Of a stretch of 64,000 bases of DNA, positions 1 through 8,627 are shown piece by piece. The translations under genes were made by a program, and so were the position numbers. Where the stretch lies: positions 31,642 through 95,641 of the forward strand of contig CANRJC010000008.1 of NCBI GenBank assembly GCA_947630795.1, written 5' to 3'. Under the pieces are notes generated by a model. The model was not told the origin of the DNA, did not search any database, and worked only from the letters and a program-made list of their open reading frames with translations. Position 1 is the stretch's first letter. Each line of letters begins with the position of its first letter. Source of the stretch: an uncultured Phascolarctobacterium sp. Its GTDB lineage: Bacteria > Bacillota > Negativicutes > Acidaminococcales > Acidaminococcaceae.

Positions 1-144
1 CACTCTTAAGTCTCTCAGAGTGTTTTTCACGCCAAAGTCTCTCAGCAAAAGTTTTACAAGCCTTCGTCGCAGTTTGTAATAAGTGTTCAAAAATTCCAAC
101 TTAGACTGCGACCGCTCTCCGGCAGGAACGCTCAATTTGACCAC
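1..144 (-). CDS. partial basic helical protein downstream of the DGR-like fibre
   Basis: The minus-strand frame is open from here to base 1, so only an N-terminus of about 48 residues is visible. It is rich in Lys, Arg and Leu and reads like a basic helix (LEFLNTYYKLRRRLVKLLL). A GTG start at 144 has a GGAGG Shine-Dalgarno six bases upstream; an in-frame ATG at 162 has none. It directly follows the fibre gene whose C-terminus resembles a DGR variable region. DGRs often carry a small basic helical accessory protein (Avd) in this place, but I do not recognise the sequence as Avd. The function is unknown. Confidence 0.45.
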   Translation of the reverse strand, partial: MVKLSVPAGERSQSKLEFLNTYYKLRRRLVKLLLRDFGVKNTLRDLRV

Positions 145-151
145 CTTCTTC

Positions 152-172
152 CTCCGCCGCATGAAGCGGCGG
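152..172. other. GC-rich hairpin just after the fibre stop codon
   Basis: A perfect inverted repeat (CCGCCGC / GCGGCGG, 5-base loop) begins about 5 bases after the stop codon of the fibre gene and has no T-run. In studied DGRs a short GC-rich hairpin or cruciform lies a few bases after the variable region and is needed for mutagenic homing. The stem also overlaps the Shine-Dalgarno of the next ORF, so it could instead affect translation. The symmetry is seen; the role is inferred. Confidence 0.5.
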
Positions 173-177
173 GATTG

Positions 178-1680
178 CTAGTTAATTACAATAAGCGGGC
201 GCACGCCAGTGGGGGAGGAAGCGAGGCTCGCAGCGGCATCGCCGCTGCCGTAGGCAGCAGCGAACGACGTACGGGAAGCCACAGCGGTGAGCCAGAAGGG
301 GCAGCGCGGATGATGCGGGTCATGCCACCACCAGCCCTTGAATCTGAAGAAGGGCAGTTGACTTGCTGCGTGGCAGTTGTCGTAATAGTGTGATGCGGCA
401 ATTGCGCCGCCGTAGACCTGCGCCTCGGTCATCAGAGTGACTTTTGCGTCGCTCCACGCAGTTGCAGAAGAAGCTCCGGGCCACCCGCCGTTTCCGCCCG
501 CAGGGGCGGTGGCGTTCACCGCTGTGGTGAGCCGCACTCTGCGCTGCACTAAGTGCGCGCCGAGAATGGAAAGATAGCGGGTAATGAAACCCCATTTATC
601 GATTTCCCCTTCCCCTGGCGCTTCGCTGTTGAGCCATTGATGAAGCTCGCTTTTTGCATATCCGCCCTCTGAGGTGTTGGTGGAGTTCATGCGGCGGAGG
701 AGGCGTTTCTCGCTGTCGGTGTTGCTTTCCGTTTTATCCCAAAGAATCCCATGGGGGATAAGCGAAAGGTGGTGTGTCGTCGTAGACGGTCCTTGGTCGC
801 CTCTGCGAAACTCAGTATCAAAGCCCGCAATCTGCCAGTCTTGAAGGCCGTCTATTTCATTAGCGTAAATCTGAATAATGTTCCCGACTTTCAAGTCGCC
901 GTAATCGCCTTGCTTGATTTTGTAAGTGTTGGAAAAGTCATCAACATCTTTGGAACTGTTCAAGGTAGCGACCACTTTTTCTTCAAAGTAAGAGTTGTGG
1001 TCGTAGGGTAAGCCCAACGCCTCTAAGAGCTGTCGAACGTTCGGGTTTGCCAAGCCGCCCGAAAGAGCCTGCTGAACGGTCGCCCAGCTCCCCCCGCCTG
1101 TCAGGACTTTGTTTTGCTCGCCCGCTTTGGGGGCGGGAACGTAGCCTCTTGCTCCGGCTTCCTCGGCGGTAGCGCCGTCAAAATCTTCAATTTCCAAGCT
1201 CTCAACGATCGTTTGAATATTCTCGGCATATCTTTCCGCATTTGCCGCAGAGCTGGCGGCGGCGGCGGTGTTTGCTTCGGCGCTTTCGGCGGCATTGGCG
1301 GCGTTTTGCGCTGCTTTGGAAGCGGTGCTTGCGGCACTAGAGGCGGTTTCTGCCGCCTGTTGCGCCTTGGCAGAAGCTCCTTTTGCGCTGTTCGCCGCCT
1401 CGAGTGCGGTGTCTGCCGCTTCTTTTGCATCCTCGCCCGCCTGTTGTGCTCTTCCTGCGGCTTTTTGAGATTCTCGCGCCGCTTTCTCTGCATTTTGCGC
1501 CGCTTCTCTTGCGGCGGTGCTTGCTTGCTGAGCGGCGTTGGCGGCTCCTTGCGCACTTTCAATCGCTACAACAATGCGCTCCCCCATGTCGTTAATGGCG
1601 TCCTCGGTTTGCTGTTCGAACGCCTTGCCGCTAAGTTTCCCCTCTAAGGGTTGATATTGGAATTTGCTATATTCGCTCAT
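178..1680 (-). CDS. tail fibre with DGR-like variable C-terminus
   Basis: A 500-residue fibre or adhesin, last of the tail genes. Residues 1-40 are a short N-terminal segment. Residues about 40-160 are an Ala-rich, Gln/Glu/Lys-spaced coiled coil. A short PAPKAGEQNKVLTGGG linker common in phage fibres follows. From about residue 230 there is a C-type-lectin-like (DUF6273-like) domain. The last 50 residues have the layout of DGR variable proteins: aromatic WWW and PFWL, then alternating small residues (AAAYGSGDAAA), ending GVRPLIVIN. Many codons there end in C or T, as expected where AAC codons of a template repeat have been mutated. Probably the receptor-binding tip. No template repeat or reverse transcriptase is in the window. 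Confidence 0.8.
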   Translation of the reverse strand: MSEYSKFQYQPLEGKLSGKAFEQQTEDAINDMGERIVVAIESAQGAANAAQQASTAAREAAQNAEKAARESQKAAGRAQQAGEDAKEAADTALEAANSAKGASAKAQQAAETASSAASTASKAAQNAANAAESAEANTAAAASSAANAERYAENIQTIVESLEIEDFDGATAEEAGARGYVPAPKAGEQNKVLTGGGSWATVQQALSGGLANPNVRQLLEALGLPYDHNSYFEEKVVATLNSSKDVDDFSNTYKIKQGDYGDLKVGNIIQIYANEIDGLQDWQIAGFDTEFRRGDQGPSTTTHHLSLIPHGILWDKTESNTDSEKRLLRRMNSTNTSEGGYAKSELHQWLNSEAPGEGEIDKWGFITRYLSILGAHLVQRRVRLTTAVNATAPAGGNGGWPGASSATAWSDAKVTLMTEAQVYGGAIAASHYYDNCHAASQLPFFRFKGWWWHDPHHPRCPFWLTAVASRTSFAAAYGSGDAAASLASSPTGVRPLIVIN

Positions 1681-1691
1681 TGTTTGCTCCT

Positions 1692-2537
1692 TTAGAAGAA
1701 AATGAACAGTAGGTTGATGGATCTCGGACGTCCGGAAGGTAGGCTTTTGTAAGTTGTATTAACGTTCATTTGTGTGCCTGCCGCAATATTGGCAGTAAAA
1801 GTAGCGATGTCCGAGCCGGTATGCGTTTCGCTGTGACCATATTTATCGTGCGAAATTCCAAAAGACGAAGATAAGCTGACCGACGTGCCGCCTTTCCATG
1901 ATAAAGTGATTGTGCTGGTGTGTGTTCCATTCTCCTTACCGGTCTGACCGAAATTCGTGTCTTGAAAACAAATAAAGCCTTTGCAATTGATGGGGACGGT
2001 TATCTGCCCGCTCCCCTTTCCGTTAATGGGTGTAATTTTTAAGGCCACGGCGCTGGTGACGCTTTTCTTTACTTCCTCGATAGCCGCTTGCAATTCTTTT
2101 TTTGCCGCGGCAAGTTCATCTTCTATATTCTTTTTGGTTGGTGCTCCGATGTAATCTAAAAGCGCCACCCAATAATTGGCATCCGTGCCAGGCGTTTTTG
2201 CCCCGCCCTGCGTTGGGCCGTTTGCTTTTTTGCAAACATAAAGAACATTATTATACATAACCATGGCAGGGACGGGATAATCTATACTATCTTGCCATGT
2301 AAACAATCCGCCCGATTGTGCCCAGAAAGCAAAATTTGATAGCCAAAACAAAATACCATTAAAGTCTTGCCTTTGCGGAGGCAGCCCGCCATTGATTATA
2401 GGTTGCTCAGTTATTGCGGGGAAGCCATCTTTTAAAGACGCAAGCCCACTTTCAGCCGAAGCTATTTCGGGTATGATGTTTTTGCTTCCCGAATTGGCAA
2501 AAGGTTGCTTCATTACTTGCGGCAAAGTCGGTAACAT
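1692..2537 (-). CDS. phage tail fibre / collar protein
   Basis: 281 residues. The N-terminal part (KQPFANSGSK, then GGLPPQRQDFNGILFWLS and a YPVPAM segment) matches a module often seen at the start of phage tail-fibre proteins. A short coiled coil near residues 155-185 (AAAKKELQAAIEEVKK) is followed by a Ser/Thr/Gly-rich beta domain with His-containing segments. It lies between the DUF2612 baseplate gene, which it abuts, and the variable fibre, 11 bases away. It is probably a fibre or fibre connector. The exact role is not visible. Confidence 0.75.
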   Translation of the reverse strand: MLPTLPQVMKQPFANSGSKNIIPEIASAESGLASLKDGFPAITEQPIINGGLPPQRQDFNGILFWLSNFAFWAQSGGLFTWQDSIDYPVPAMVMYNNVLYVCKKANGPTQGGAKTPGTDANYWVALLDYIGAPTKKNIEDELAAAKKELQAAIEEVKKSVTSAVALKITPINGKGSGQITVPINCKGFICFQDTNFGQTGKENGTHTSTITLSWKGGTSVSLSSSFGISHDKYGHSETHTGSDIATFTANIAAGTQMNVNTTYKSLPSGRPRSINLLFIFF

Positions 2538-3199
2538 TATTCTTGCTCCTCTCTTTGTATATATGATCCATCCCAGAACGTCCCCTGATTAAAGGGCTGA
2601 AGCCCGGAATGCAAAAAACCGAATGTGCCATTCACGTCAAACGCTATCAAATCCCAGCCTACGCCAGCGCCGAGGCATAGTGTTCCGCCTAATTTAAAAA
2701 GCGCCACTTCCATAGGCGTGACGTGGCCGTTTATATACCACCTGACCACCATGGGGGTCTGGTTGTAATACATCTCCCCATTTTTCATTTCAGTTATTAC
2801 TGGAACAATACCGGGCGGCGCGTCGGGGTATAATAACTTCATCATTTTATTTAACGTTGCCCCGCTTGCGTCGGTTATATTCGCCAATGCTTTGTAAATC
2901 AAAAGCCGTCGATAATCATCATCGCCCAAAGTTACTCGTTGTCCATCGTCAAGCATTACGGAACGTTCAAGATTAATTATTTTCCCCCAAACGTCAAGCC
3001 CTTTCCCAGTTGCCGTTTCAATGTTTACGATATTTTTATAAAAGGTCTTTATGTCCGCCTCTGGGGAAATATTTTCTCGAAAATCCCACAACAGTTTTAA
3101 AATCGTAGGGCTAGCGGCATATTGCGATTGAATATAAGGTTGCAATTCTGCCCTTATATTATCATCGGCTCTTACATTGTCTTCGCTGTAAAAATCCAT
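2537..3199 (-). CDS. DUF2612 baseplate/tail protein
   Basis: 220 residues resembling DUF2612 phage proteins, which follow the baseplate J gene in many contractile-tailed phages and take the place of P2 gpI / Mu gp48. Seen: the WGKIINLERSV segment near residue 75, D-D-YRRLLIYKALANITDASG near residue 95, and a Gly-rich C-terminus. It starts 3 bases after baseplate J and its stop overlaps the start of the fibre gene. Probably links the baseplate wedge to fibres; that role is inferred from synteny. Confidence 0.75.
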   Translation of the reverse strand: MDFYSEDNVRADDNIRAELQPYIQSQYAASPTILKLLWDFRENISPEADIKTFYKNIVNIETATGKGLDVWGKIINLERSVMLDDGQRVTLGDDDYRRLLIYKALANITDASGATLNKMMKLLYPDAPPGIVPVITEMKNGEMYYNQTPMVVRWYINGHVTPMEVALFKLGGTLCLGAGVGWDLIAFDVNGTFGFLHSGLQPFNQGTFWDGSYIQREEQE

Positions 3200-3201
3200 T
3201 T

Positions 3202-4392
3202 TTACTTCTCCATGGCGATCTCTATATCCGCTGCGCTTAATACAGGCATTTTGTCAAGCGGTATTTCTACTTCGCTTTTCAGATCTCCGTTTTTGGGGTA
3301 TGCTATCGTTACGCTTCGCAAGGTTTCATGCCCTGCGTCGATGATATGCTTATAAAATCTTGAAGCGTAAACAGTATCGCCCATTTTTACACGCGGATAG
3401 TCGGAATATTCGCCGTTAAAATTAGCGAGGATGATTCCTTTGATTTCTGCCGCCGCTTCCTCAGTCGGACTTCCTTCGCCGTCTAAAATTACTTTGACTT
3501 TAACGGCCTCTGCCGTTGGAGTCTGATAATAGTATATTTGTTCAGTAGAATTAACTTCATCTAAAAATTCAACTTTTGTATTCCCGGCCGTCCCGCACCC
3601 TGCATCAAGTTTTTCATGCATAACTTTGCCTATTTCCAACTGGTCTCCGCCATAGACCGACAAATAAACAGAATGGCTCGGTATGCTAACGCCTTTTTTT
3701 GTAACCGGGTCATTCGTTCTGTTTTGTTCTATTTTACAGGCTACGACACCGGCAAGATTATTTACCGTTCCTTCTACAGCTTCGGCAAGCCCATGCGCAT
3801 TTTTCGCAACGCTCGCGGCCCGCCTTGCTTCAAACTCCGATTGTGTTTCTTGCTCTCTACCGGTCAAGCCCGGGCTTTTATTTGTTACGCTGTCCCAGCC
3901 GGGAATAACGGTGATGATCTTATTTACAGCCCCTGCATCTACAACGATCGTTCCGTAAACGCTGCAACGAAAGAGGCATTCACAAGTGCCGTCTTCGCCG
4001 ATCGTTGCCCCGATAACCTTATTGTAAAAAGTGTGCCCTTGCTCATCTTGCACTATTGCTCCATAGGGTATAACCGTGCCTTGTAAGCCCCTGCACTCTA
4101 CGGTCACCATGGTGGGCTGCTCTATTTTTCGTTCTAAGAAGTAAACTTTTCCTAAAGCATCTTGGAAAAGCCCTGTTGCGCCCGCCGGATTAAAGGAATT
4201 TGCCAATTTTAAAATTTCTGCGTCTTTTTCAGCCACCAAAGCGGCCATGCCATCAATAAGCTGCCCTGCGGGGGTTTCAGGGTCAGTATTTAAATCCCCG
4301 CCAAAAGCTTCTCGCCATTGAGTCGCAATGGCTTCTCTTATCTCTCCTGTATCCTGTACTTTTAATCCTTTTTCGGGTGCAAATTCGATCAT
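3202..4392 (-). CDS. baseplate J-like protein
   Basis: 396 residues, typical for the phage baseplate J family (Mu gp47 / P2 J). The N-terminus sets up a trimer-type wedge (DPETPAGQLIDGMAALVAEKDAEI). The centre has LTGREQETQSEFEARRAASV, a strong hallmark of the family. The C-terminus has the YPRVKMGDTVYASRFYKHIIDA region. It forms the peripheral baseplate wedge with gp25 and DUF2612 proteins, which flank it here. Supports a contractile tail. Confidence 0.88.
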   Translation of the reverse strand: MIEFAPEKGLKVQDTGEIREAIATQWREAFGGDLNTDPETPAGQLIDGMAALVAEKDAEILKLANSFNPAGATGLFQDALGKVYFLERKIEQPTMVTVECRGLQGTVIPYGAIVQDEQGHTFYNKVIGATIGEDGTCECLFRCSVYGTIVVDAGAVNKIITVIPGWDSVTNKSPGLTGREQETQSEFEARRAASVAKNAHGLAEAVEGTVNNLAGVVACKIEQNRTNDPVTKKGVSIPSHSVYLSVYGGDQLEIGKVMHEKLDAGCGTAGNTKVEFLDEVNSTEQIYYYQTPTAEAVKVKVILDGEGSPTEEAAAEIKGIILANFNGEYSDYPRVKMGDTVYASRFYKHIIDAGHETLRSVTIAYPKNGDLKSEVEIPLDKMPVLSAADIEIAMEK

Positions 4393-4401
4393 TTTTGTGC
4401 C

Positions 4402-4758
4402 TCACATTTCTATAGCTACGGTCGCCCCGTTTTCCAGCGTTATAAGAATGCGCCCTTCTATTATTCGCCCATTTTCTGAATATTCCAGTTGCGGGTCGCA
4501 ATCGGCCACGCCTTCTACATTCATTACCGCTTGTTTTAAACGATTTGAAAAAACTGATTGCGATGCTTCGTAATCTTGCCCCAGCTCTGCGCTAAAATGC
4601 GGTATGCCTTTCGTGGCATTAAAATATGCATCATTGACAAAGAGCCGTGCCGCATTAGCGGCGCTCTGCGCTATTGCGTACTCCCCTTCTGTTGTTGCTA
4701 TTCGCCCGTTTCCGTCAAGGCAAATGTCCCAATTTTCATTTAATAGAAGATTTTTCAA
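4402..4758 (-). CDS. gp25/W-like baseplate wedge protein
   Basis: About 118 residues, family of T4 gp25 and P2 gpW. It carries the usual pattern: an N-terminal ICLDGNGRIATTEG strand, then AIAQSAANAARLFVNDAYFN, then a GIP segment, and C-terminal strands ending in VAIEM. I place the start at TTG 4758, six bases after a GGGGG Shine-Dalgarno and just after the stop of the upstream gene. The longer frame from 4833 would overlap that gene by 65 bases. Confidence 0.8.
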   Translation of the reverse strand: MKNLLLNENWDICLDGNGRIATTEGEYAIAQSAANAARLFVNDAYFNATKGIPHFSAELGQDYEASQSVFSNRLKQAVMNVEGVADCDPQLEYSENGRIIEGRILITLENGATVAIEM

Positions 4759-4768
4759 AATATCCCCC

Positions 4769-5380
4769 CTAATGAGCGGAGCTGGTTTCTCCGTGTACGC
4801 CTGTATGGGTATGGTTCGATAAGCTATGCCCATTCCCTATAATATCGCCTGTGGCCGTCATTTTGCCATTAAGAGTAATGTCGCCGTTTATAGTTATTCC
4901 GTTCGTGGCAGTCAAAATCGCTTTCTTCTCTTGCGTCAATTCCAAAAAGGTTGCAGGCTTTTGGTTTAGGAAACCGCCGATGTAAAAGCCATCTGATAAA
5001 CTGTGCCGCCTATGGCTCCCGGGCTGTTGCGGTTCTTTAGTTCCTGCTGTCACAGTCGAAGAATCAGCATGAGCAAATACAGCGAGGCCAATATCCCCCG
5101 GAATGGGGTCTATTATTAATGCGCAAATGCCGCCTTGTATTCTGCTATATGGTAAATGATATAAAGTTGCAGGCGCAACTGCTTGCCCATCTCCGGCGAC
5201 GAACGAAACTAAGGGCAATGCATCAACGTGGCCTGTTGTTTCCCCAGGGTATGCCGCCATTACCTTTACCGGAATAGCTGTTGCCATTTGCGCCGTTGCT
5301 GTTTCAATCAAAAATTGAAGGGCATTTAATTGGCTATTCCCGGTATAGATATTCTTTTTCCCTTGTACAGCATCGCTCAT
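4769..5380 (-). CDS. baseplate spike protein (gpV / Gp138-like)
   Basis: About 203 residues. The N-terminal half resembles the Gp138-type OB-fold spike domain (IPVKVMAAYPG, then LPLVSFVAGDGQAV and a GDIGLAVFAHADSS motif). The C-terminal half has the repeated strands of a spike prism (ATNGITINGDITLNGKMTATG), ending in HTHTGVHG, a His-rich metal-binding apex. This is the tip that pierces the cell envelope. Start chosen at ATG 5380, in an ATGA overlap with the preceding gene; a GTG at 5413 is the alternative. Confidence 0.8.
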   Translation of the reverse strand: MSDAVQGKKNIYTGNSQLNALQFLIETATAQMATAIPVKVMAAYPGETTGHVDALPLVSFVAGDGQAVAPATLYHLPYSRIQGGICALIIDPIPGDIGLAVFAHADSSTVTAGTKEPQQPGSHRRHSLSDGFYIGGFLNQKPATFLELTQEKKAILTATNGITINGDITLNGKMTATGDIIGNGHSLSNHTHTGVHGETSSAH

Positions 5381-6228
5381 TCGGCCCACGCTCCGTTTAA
5401 TCTTGTTGCCCACGTTCCCCCGGGCTTATTCGCTTCTAATGCGTGTTCTATTTTGGTTATTTTCCAAACGCCGGAAGCATTCGGTAAAATGGTCTTTAAT
5501 TCAAAAAAACCTCCTAATTCAAAATTGGGGTTATACAACGCTTTGCATTGAATACCGTCATTTGTAAAAGAAGGATAGCCCAACAATCCGCTTTCGGCCG
5601 ATAGTAAAATCGCCTTGTCTTTCGGCCTATCGAATGGTTGTATTATAAATTTTCGGTCATCTATTAAAAGGTCTATACCTGTTTGTTTCGCTAAAGTGCG
5701 GGCTTTCAATATGGGGGATCCGGCGAATACGCAATTCGCAACGCTGGCGGTAATACCTCTGTTTTCAAAATCATATAACGCTTCTTTTGCGAATTGTTTC
5801 ATTAAGTATTCTATTGTGGTTTCGCCCTGTACCGATACCGGCGCGCTCGGCAATTGGTTCGCATAATATCCCGCTTTTGCTTCGATTTTAAAAGAAGCCG
5901 CTCCGTCGTTGTTTAAAGCCGGAACAGCAGAAGAAATTTCCCCTTCAAACACAACATCAAGGCTTTGCCTTTTTGCCCCTGCTTCTATCTTTATAACATT
6001 ATTGAAAGTCTGCAATTGTCGAAACGCCAAAACGGTCAGCTGTTGCATAGTTTCAAGATTCATGTTATCTATCGTGACCGTTGCTTTATTCATCTCAGAT
6101 CCACCAGGTTTTGAAACTGAAACGCTAATAGGCAAGCCCTCGATCGTTACGGCATTGCCGCCGCTCTTAAAAACTCCCTCTCGCATTATCGCCGTTATTC
6201 TAATGGCTTTTTCAGTAAAACTGCTCAT
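5377..6228 (-). CDS. baseplate hub protein
   Basis: 283 residues, resembling the hub (gpD / gp44-like) protein of simple contractile tails. Seen: N-terminal strands with PISVSVSKPGGSEMNKATVTIDN, a central AGYYANQLPSAPVSVQGETT, and a FELGGFFELKTILPNASGVWKI C-terminal stretch. Its start overlaps the plug gene by 4 bases and its stop overlaps the spike start. Such hubs cap the tube and carry the spike. Assignment rests on order and general pattern. Confidence 0.7.
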   Translation of the reverse strand: MSSFTEKAIRITAIMREGVFKSGGNAVTIEGLPISVSVSKPGGSEMNKATVTIDNMNLETMQQLTVLAFRQLQTFNNVIKIEAGAKRQSLDVVFEGEISSAVPALNNDGAASFKIEAKAGYYANQLPSAPVSVQGETTIEYLMKQFAKEALYDFENRGITASVANCVFAGSPILKARTLAKQTGIDLLIDDRKFIIQPFDRPKDKAILLSAESGLLGYPSFTNDGIQCKALYNPNFELGGFFELKTILPNASGVWKITKIEHALEANKPGGTWATRLNGAWAE

Positions 6229-6530
6229 TCTTCCACCTCGTAAAACAAGACAAACCTTGTGCCTAATTCAGAATATTGCGGCGGGGTGCCCTTGCCCTCT
6301 AAGTCTGAAAAATACAACAGTCCCTTGAAATAAGGCGTAGGATATTGCAAAAGGTTGGAATCGCAAAGACAAATAAAGCCCGTCCTTACGTCCTCGCCAT
6401 CAACTGATAAGTCCATGAACAAAAAAGCGCCCTTCTGGTAAAAATGAAAGGTGCAGTTTTGCTCATTTAAAACAATATTGAAAATTTGGTTCGGTATAGC
6501 TTGAATCGGAATTACTTGCACGCTCACCAC
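6225..6530 (-). CDS. baseplate plug protein
   Basis: 101 residues matching the small baseplate-plug family found between the Dit-like protein and hub genes of Pam3-type contractile phages. Seen: IPIQAIPNQIFNIVLNEQNC at the start, FMDLSVDGEDV in the middle, and LGTRFVLFYEVEE at the end. It overlaps both neighbours by a few bases, so the block is translationally coupled. It is thought to close the tail lumen. Confidence 0.75.
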   Translation of the reverse strand: MVSVQVIPIQAIPNQIFNIVLNEQNCTFHFYQKGAFLFMDLSVDGEDVRTGFICLCDSNLLQYPTPYFKGLLYFSDLEGKGTPPQYSELGTRFVLFYEVEE

Positions 6531-7108
6531 TCCGTCATGCTTTTTAGTATTGATTTGCTTTTGTTCCCTGCCGCCGCCTGTGTATTCGTGGGGTTCTGCG
6601 GGCTAGCCGTCCCAGTATTTGTAGCCGAGGCATCCGATGCATTCTTAGCGTCTGTCGCCAAAATTGTGCTCACATCTACGGTGCTATATGCGACTTCGGC
6701 CTCTCTGATCTCCACGAAATCCGCATTAACATATAGAACGCCCAGCCCATCGTCCATGCTCATTTGATAGTCAAAAGACTGAAGCGTCATTTTTTGAAAT
6801 TCTCTAATAGGCGTAATTATTGAGAAAAAAGAAACTGCCGTTTTTAACTTCTCTAATCTGTCTATCACTGATTGAAGAAAGCTATCTGTGCCGGAATATC
6901 CCAAAACGGCGGCAACGCTCAGCGGCTCGGTGACTTTGTTGTAGCTTACAAAAGAGCCTTTTTCAATCGGTTCTGATACAGCCTTACCGCCGGATGTTAC
7001 TCGAATATCCATAACAGCGCCATCCGGCAAAACCGCCCCGCCCTTCTCATCCGAAAAGGCCCAGCGGGGTTTTTGCTTTAAATTCTTACTATATGAGAAA
7101 ATGCTCAT
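6524..7108 (-). CDS. Dit-like tail/baseplate protein
   Basis: 194 residues. The GSFVSYNKVTEPLSVAAVLGY segment near residue 51 is the typical core of Dit-like phage tail N-terminal domains. The C-terminal 50 residues are low-complexity Ala/Ser/Asn/Thr and probably a flexible tail. Begins 4 bases after the tape-measure gene. Such proteins form the ring between tube and hub. Confidence 0.7.
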   Translation of the reverse strand: MSIFSYSKNLKQKPRWAFSDEKGGAVLPDGAVMDIRVTSGGKAVSEPIEKGSFVSYNKVTEPLSVAAVLGYSGTDSFLQSVIDRLEKLKTAVSFFSIITPIREFQKMTLQSFDYQMSMDDGLGVLYVNADFVEIREAEVAYSTVDVSTILATDAKNASDASATNTGTASPQNPTNTQAAAGNKSKSILKSMTEW

Positions 7109-7112
7109 GCCC

Positions 7113-8627
7113 TCACCCGCTATATGCTACATTAGCATTGGCAACAATATCCGCTGTAGTGTCACCCACAGCTGCCGCAACAGCTTGCGGGTCGCTTGCT
7201 CCGTTGATGTTGTTCGTCTGATTTATAACTGTGCTATGCTGGCTATTGTCGGTGCTGGTGTTGTTGTTCGTGCCGCCATTATCCAACGCAAGCCTTGCCG
7301 GAACGCCCCCGCCGAAGCCCGCCGCTAATTTTACGTAAGCTTCCAGCGGGCTTTTTATAGCTTGCCATAAGCCGGAAAACGTCTTTTTGATAGCCTCTAT
7401 AATCCCCATAATGCGGTCTTTAAAGCCATCAATAGCTGCAAGCATGCTTGCCCATGCCTCGCTATTGCCCGTTTTTAGAAATTGTAGGAAATTATAAAAG
7501 ATTTTCAACGAATCCACAAGCAGGCCCACGATATTTTTTACAAAGTCAAGCCCGCCCCGGAATGCGTCTTTTATTCCTTCCCACGAAAGCGCAACGCCGT
7601 TTTTCAAGCTGTCAAAAATCTTTTTTGCGTTCTCAACATCTCCGAAGATGGCTTGCCAAAATTCGCCCAGGGCGCTTTCGCCGCCGTCCATCCATGTGAG
7701 AAAATCGTCTAGCAGCAGCCCCAGAGCCGCAAGCGCCGCAATAACGGCTCCGATTGGCGATAACATGAAGGCCTTCGTGAACGTTGCCGCCGCTTTTGCC
7801 GCGCTTATAAGGCTTGCCGCTACCTCTTTACCCACTACAACAGCCACAGCAGTTAAAATAGGCATAAGCAAGCCGATGTGCTGGGCCAAATAAGACAACG
7901 CTTCGGCAACTGTTTTGGCGACTGGAGCCAATAATCGGAACAACGGCAAAAACAGCATTTTCCCGGCTCGGCTCAATTCATTTATGGCGCTCGTAAAATC
8001 CTTTGCCGTCTTTGCGTCTTCTTTCGTATAAACGCCCAGCTTTTTTATATGCTCCATTTGGGCATTTATAGCGCTCCCGCCCTGTTGAAGCCATGCTACT
8101 ATATCGCCATTGCCTATGCCTATCTTCTTGCCAATACCGGACGCCATTTGCCCATCCATGCCATTTAAAGCGTCGGCTAATTCCAAAGCATATTGCTCTG
8201 TGGATTTTAACTCGCCTTTAGCATCTCGGACGGACGGAAGCAACCCTTTTTCGATAAATTCATAAAGCCCGCCGCTCTGATTAAAATCGGCATCGATGAT
8301 CCAATTATTCAAATCGGTAAAGAATTTGCCGATTTCCTCAGTCGCTACGCCCGCTTCTTCTGCGCTCCCTTGCCACGCCTGTAAAGCCTCCATGTTAATG
8401 CCGAGCGAACGGCTCAGGCGGTCGATCTGTACGATCTCCCCGCTTACTTGTCTTATAAATTCGCCCGAAGCTACAGCCGCCAAAGTCGGAGCGACAACGC
8501 TTGTAAATAAATTTTTTAAGCCGGAAGTTACAGTTGTGGTAGCTGCTTTAATATTTTTTTCCACATCTGTGGTGTCTAGTTTTAATGCTATAAAAATTTG
8601 GTCAACAATACCGGGTTTATCTGCCAT
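7113..8627 (-). CDS. tail tape measure protein
   Basis: 504 residues, helical, sets tail length and fills the tube. Seen: an N-terminal coiled region, hydrophobic stretches near residues 240-310 (IGLLMPILTAVAVVVGKEV and a second), Trp-rich repeats (ALSWEGIKDAF, FSGLWQAIKSP), and a Gly/Asn/Ser-rich C-terminus. At 504 residues it is short, pointing to a short contractile tail. It directly follows the chaperone G/GT gene, whose frameshift product stops inside the tape-measure start. Confidence 0.88.
   Translation of the reverse strand: MADKPGIVDQIFIALKLDTTDVEKNIKAATTTVTSGLKNLFTSVVAPTLAAVASGEFIRQVSGEIVQIDRLSRSLGINMEALQAWQGSAEEAGVATEEIGKFFTDLNNWIIDADFNQSGGLYEFIEKGLLPSVRDAKGELKSTEQYALELADALNGMDGQMASGIGKKIGIGNGDIVAWLQQGGSAINAQMEHIKKLGVYTKEDAKTAKDFTSAINELSRAGKMLFLPLFRLLAPVAKTVAEALSYLAQHIGLLMPILTAVAVVVGKEVAASLISAAKAAATFTKAFMLSPIGAVIAALAALGLLLDDFLTWMDGGESALGEFWQAIFGDVENAKKIFDSLKNGVALSWEGIKDAFRGGLDFVKNIVGLLVDSLKIFYNFLQFLKTGNSEAWASMLAAIDGFKDRIMGIIEAIKKTFSGLWQAIKSPLEAYVKLAAGFGGGVPARLALDNGGTNNNTSTDNSQHSTVINQTNNINGASDPQAVAAAVGDTTADIVANANVAYSG

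Noticed and set aside
1114..1647. Plus-strand frame of 177 codons opposite the fibre gene
   Set aside because: It is the antisense shadow of the Ala-rich coiled coil and has no ribosome site.
4758..4833. Longer start for the gp25-like gene
   Set aside because: It would overlap the spike gene by 65 bases; the TTG at 4758 has a clear GGGGG ribosome site.
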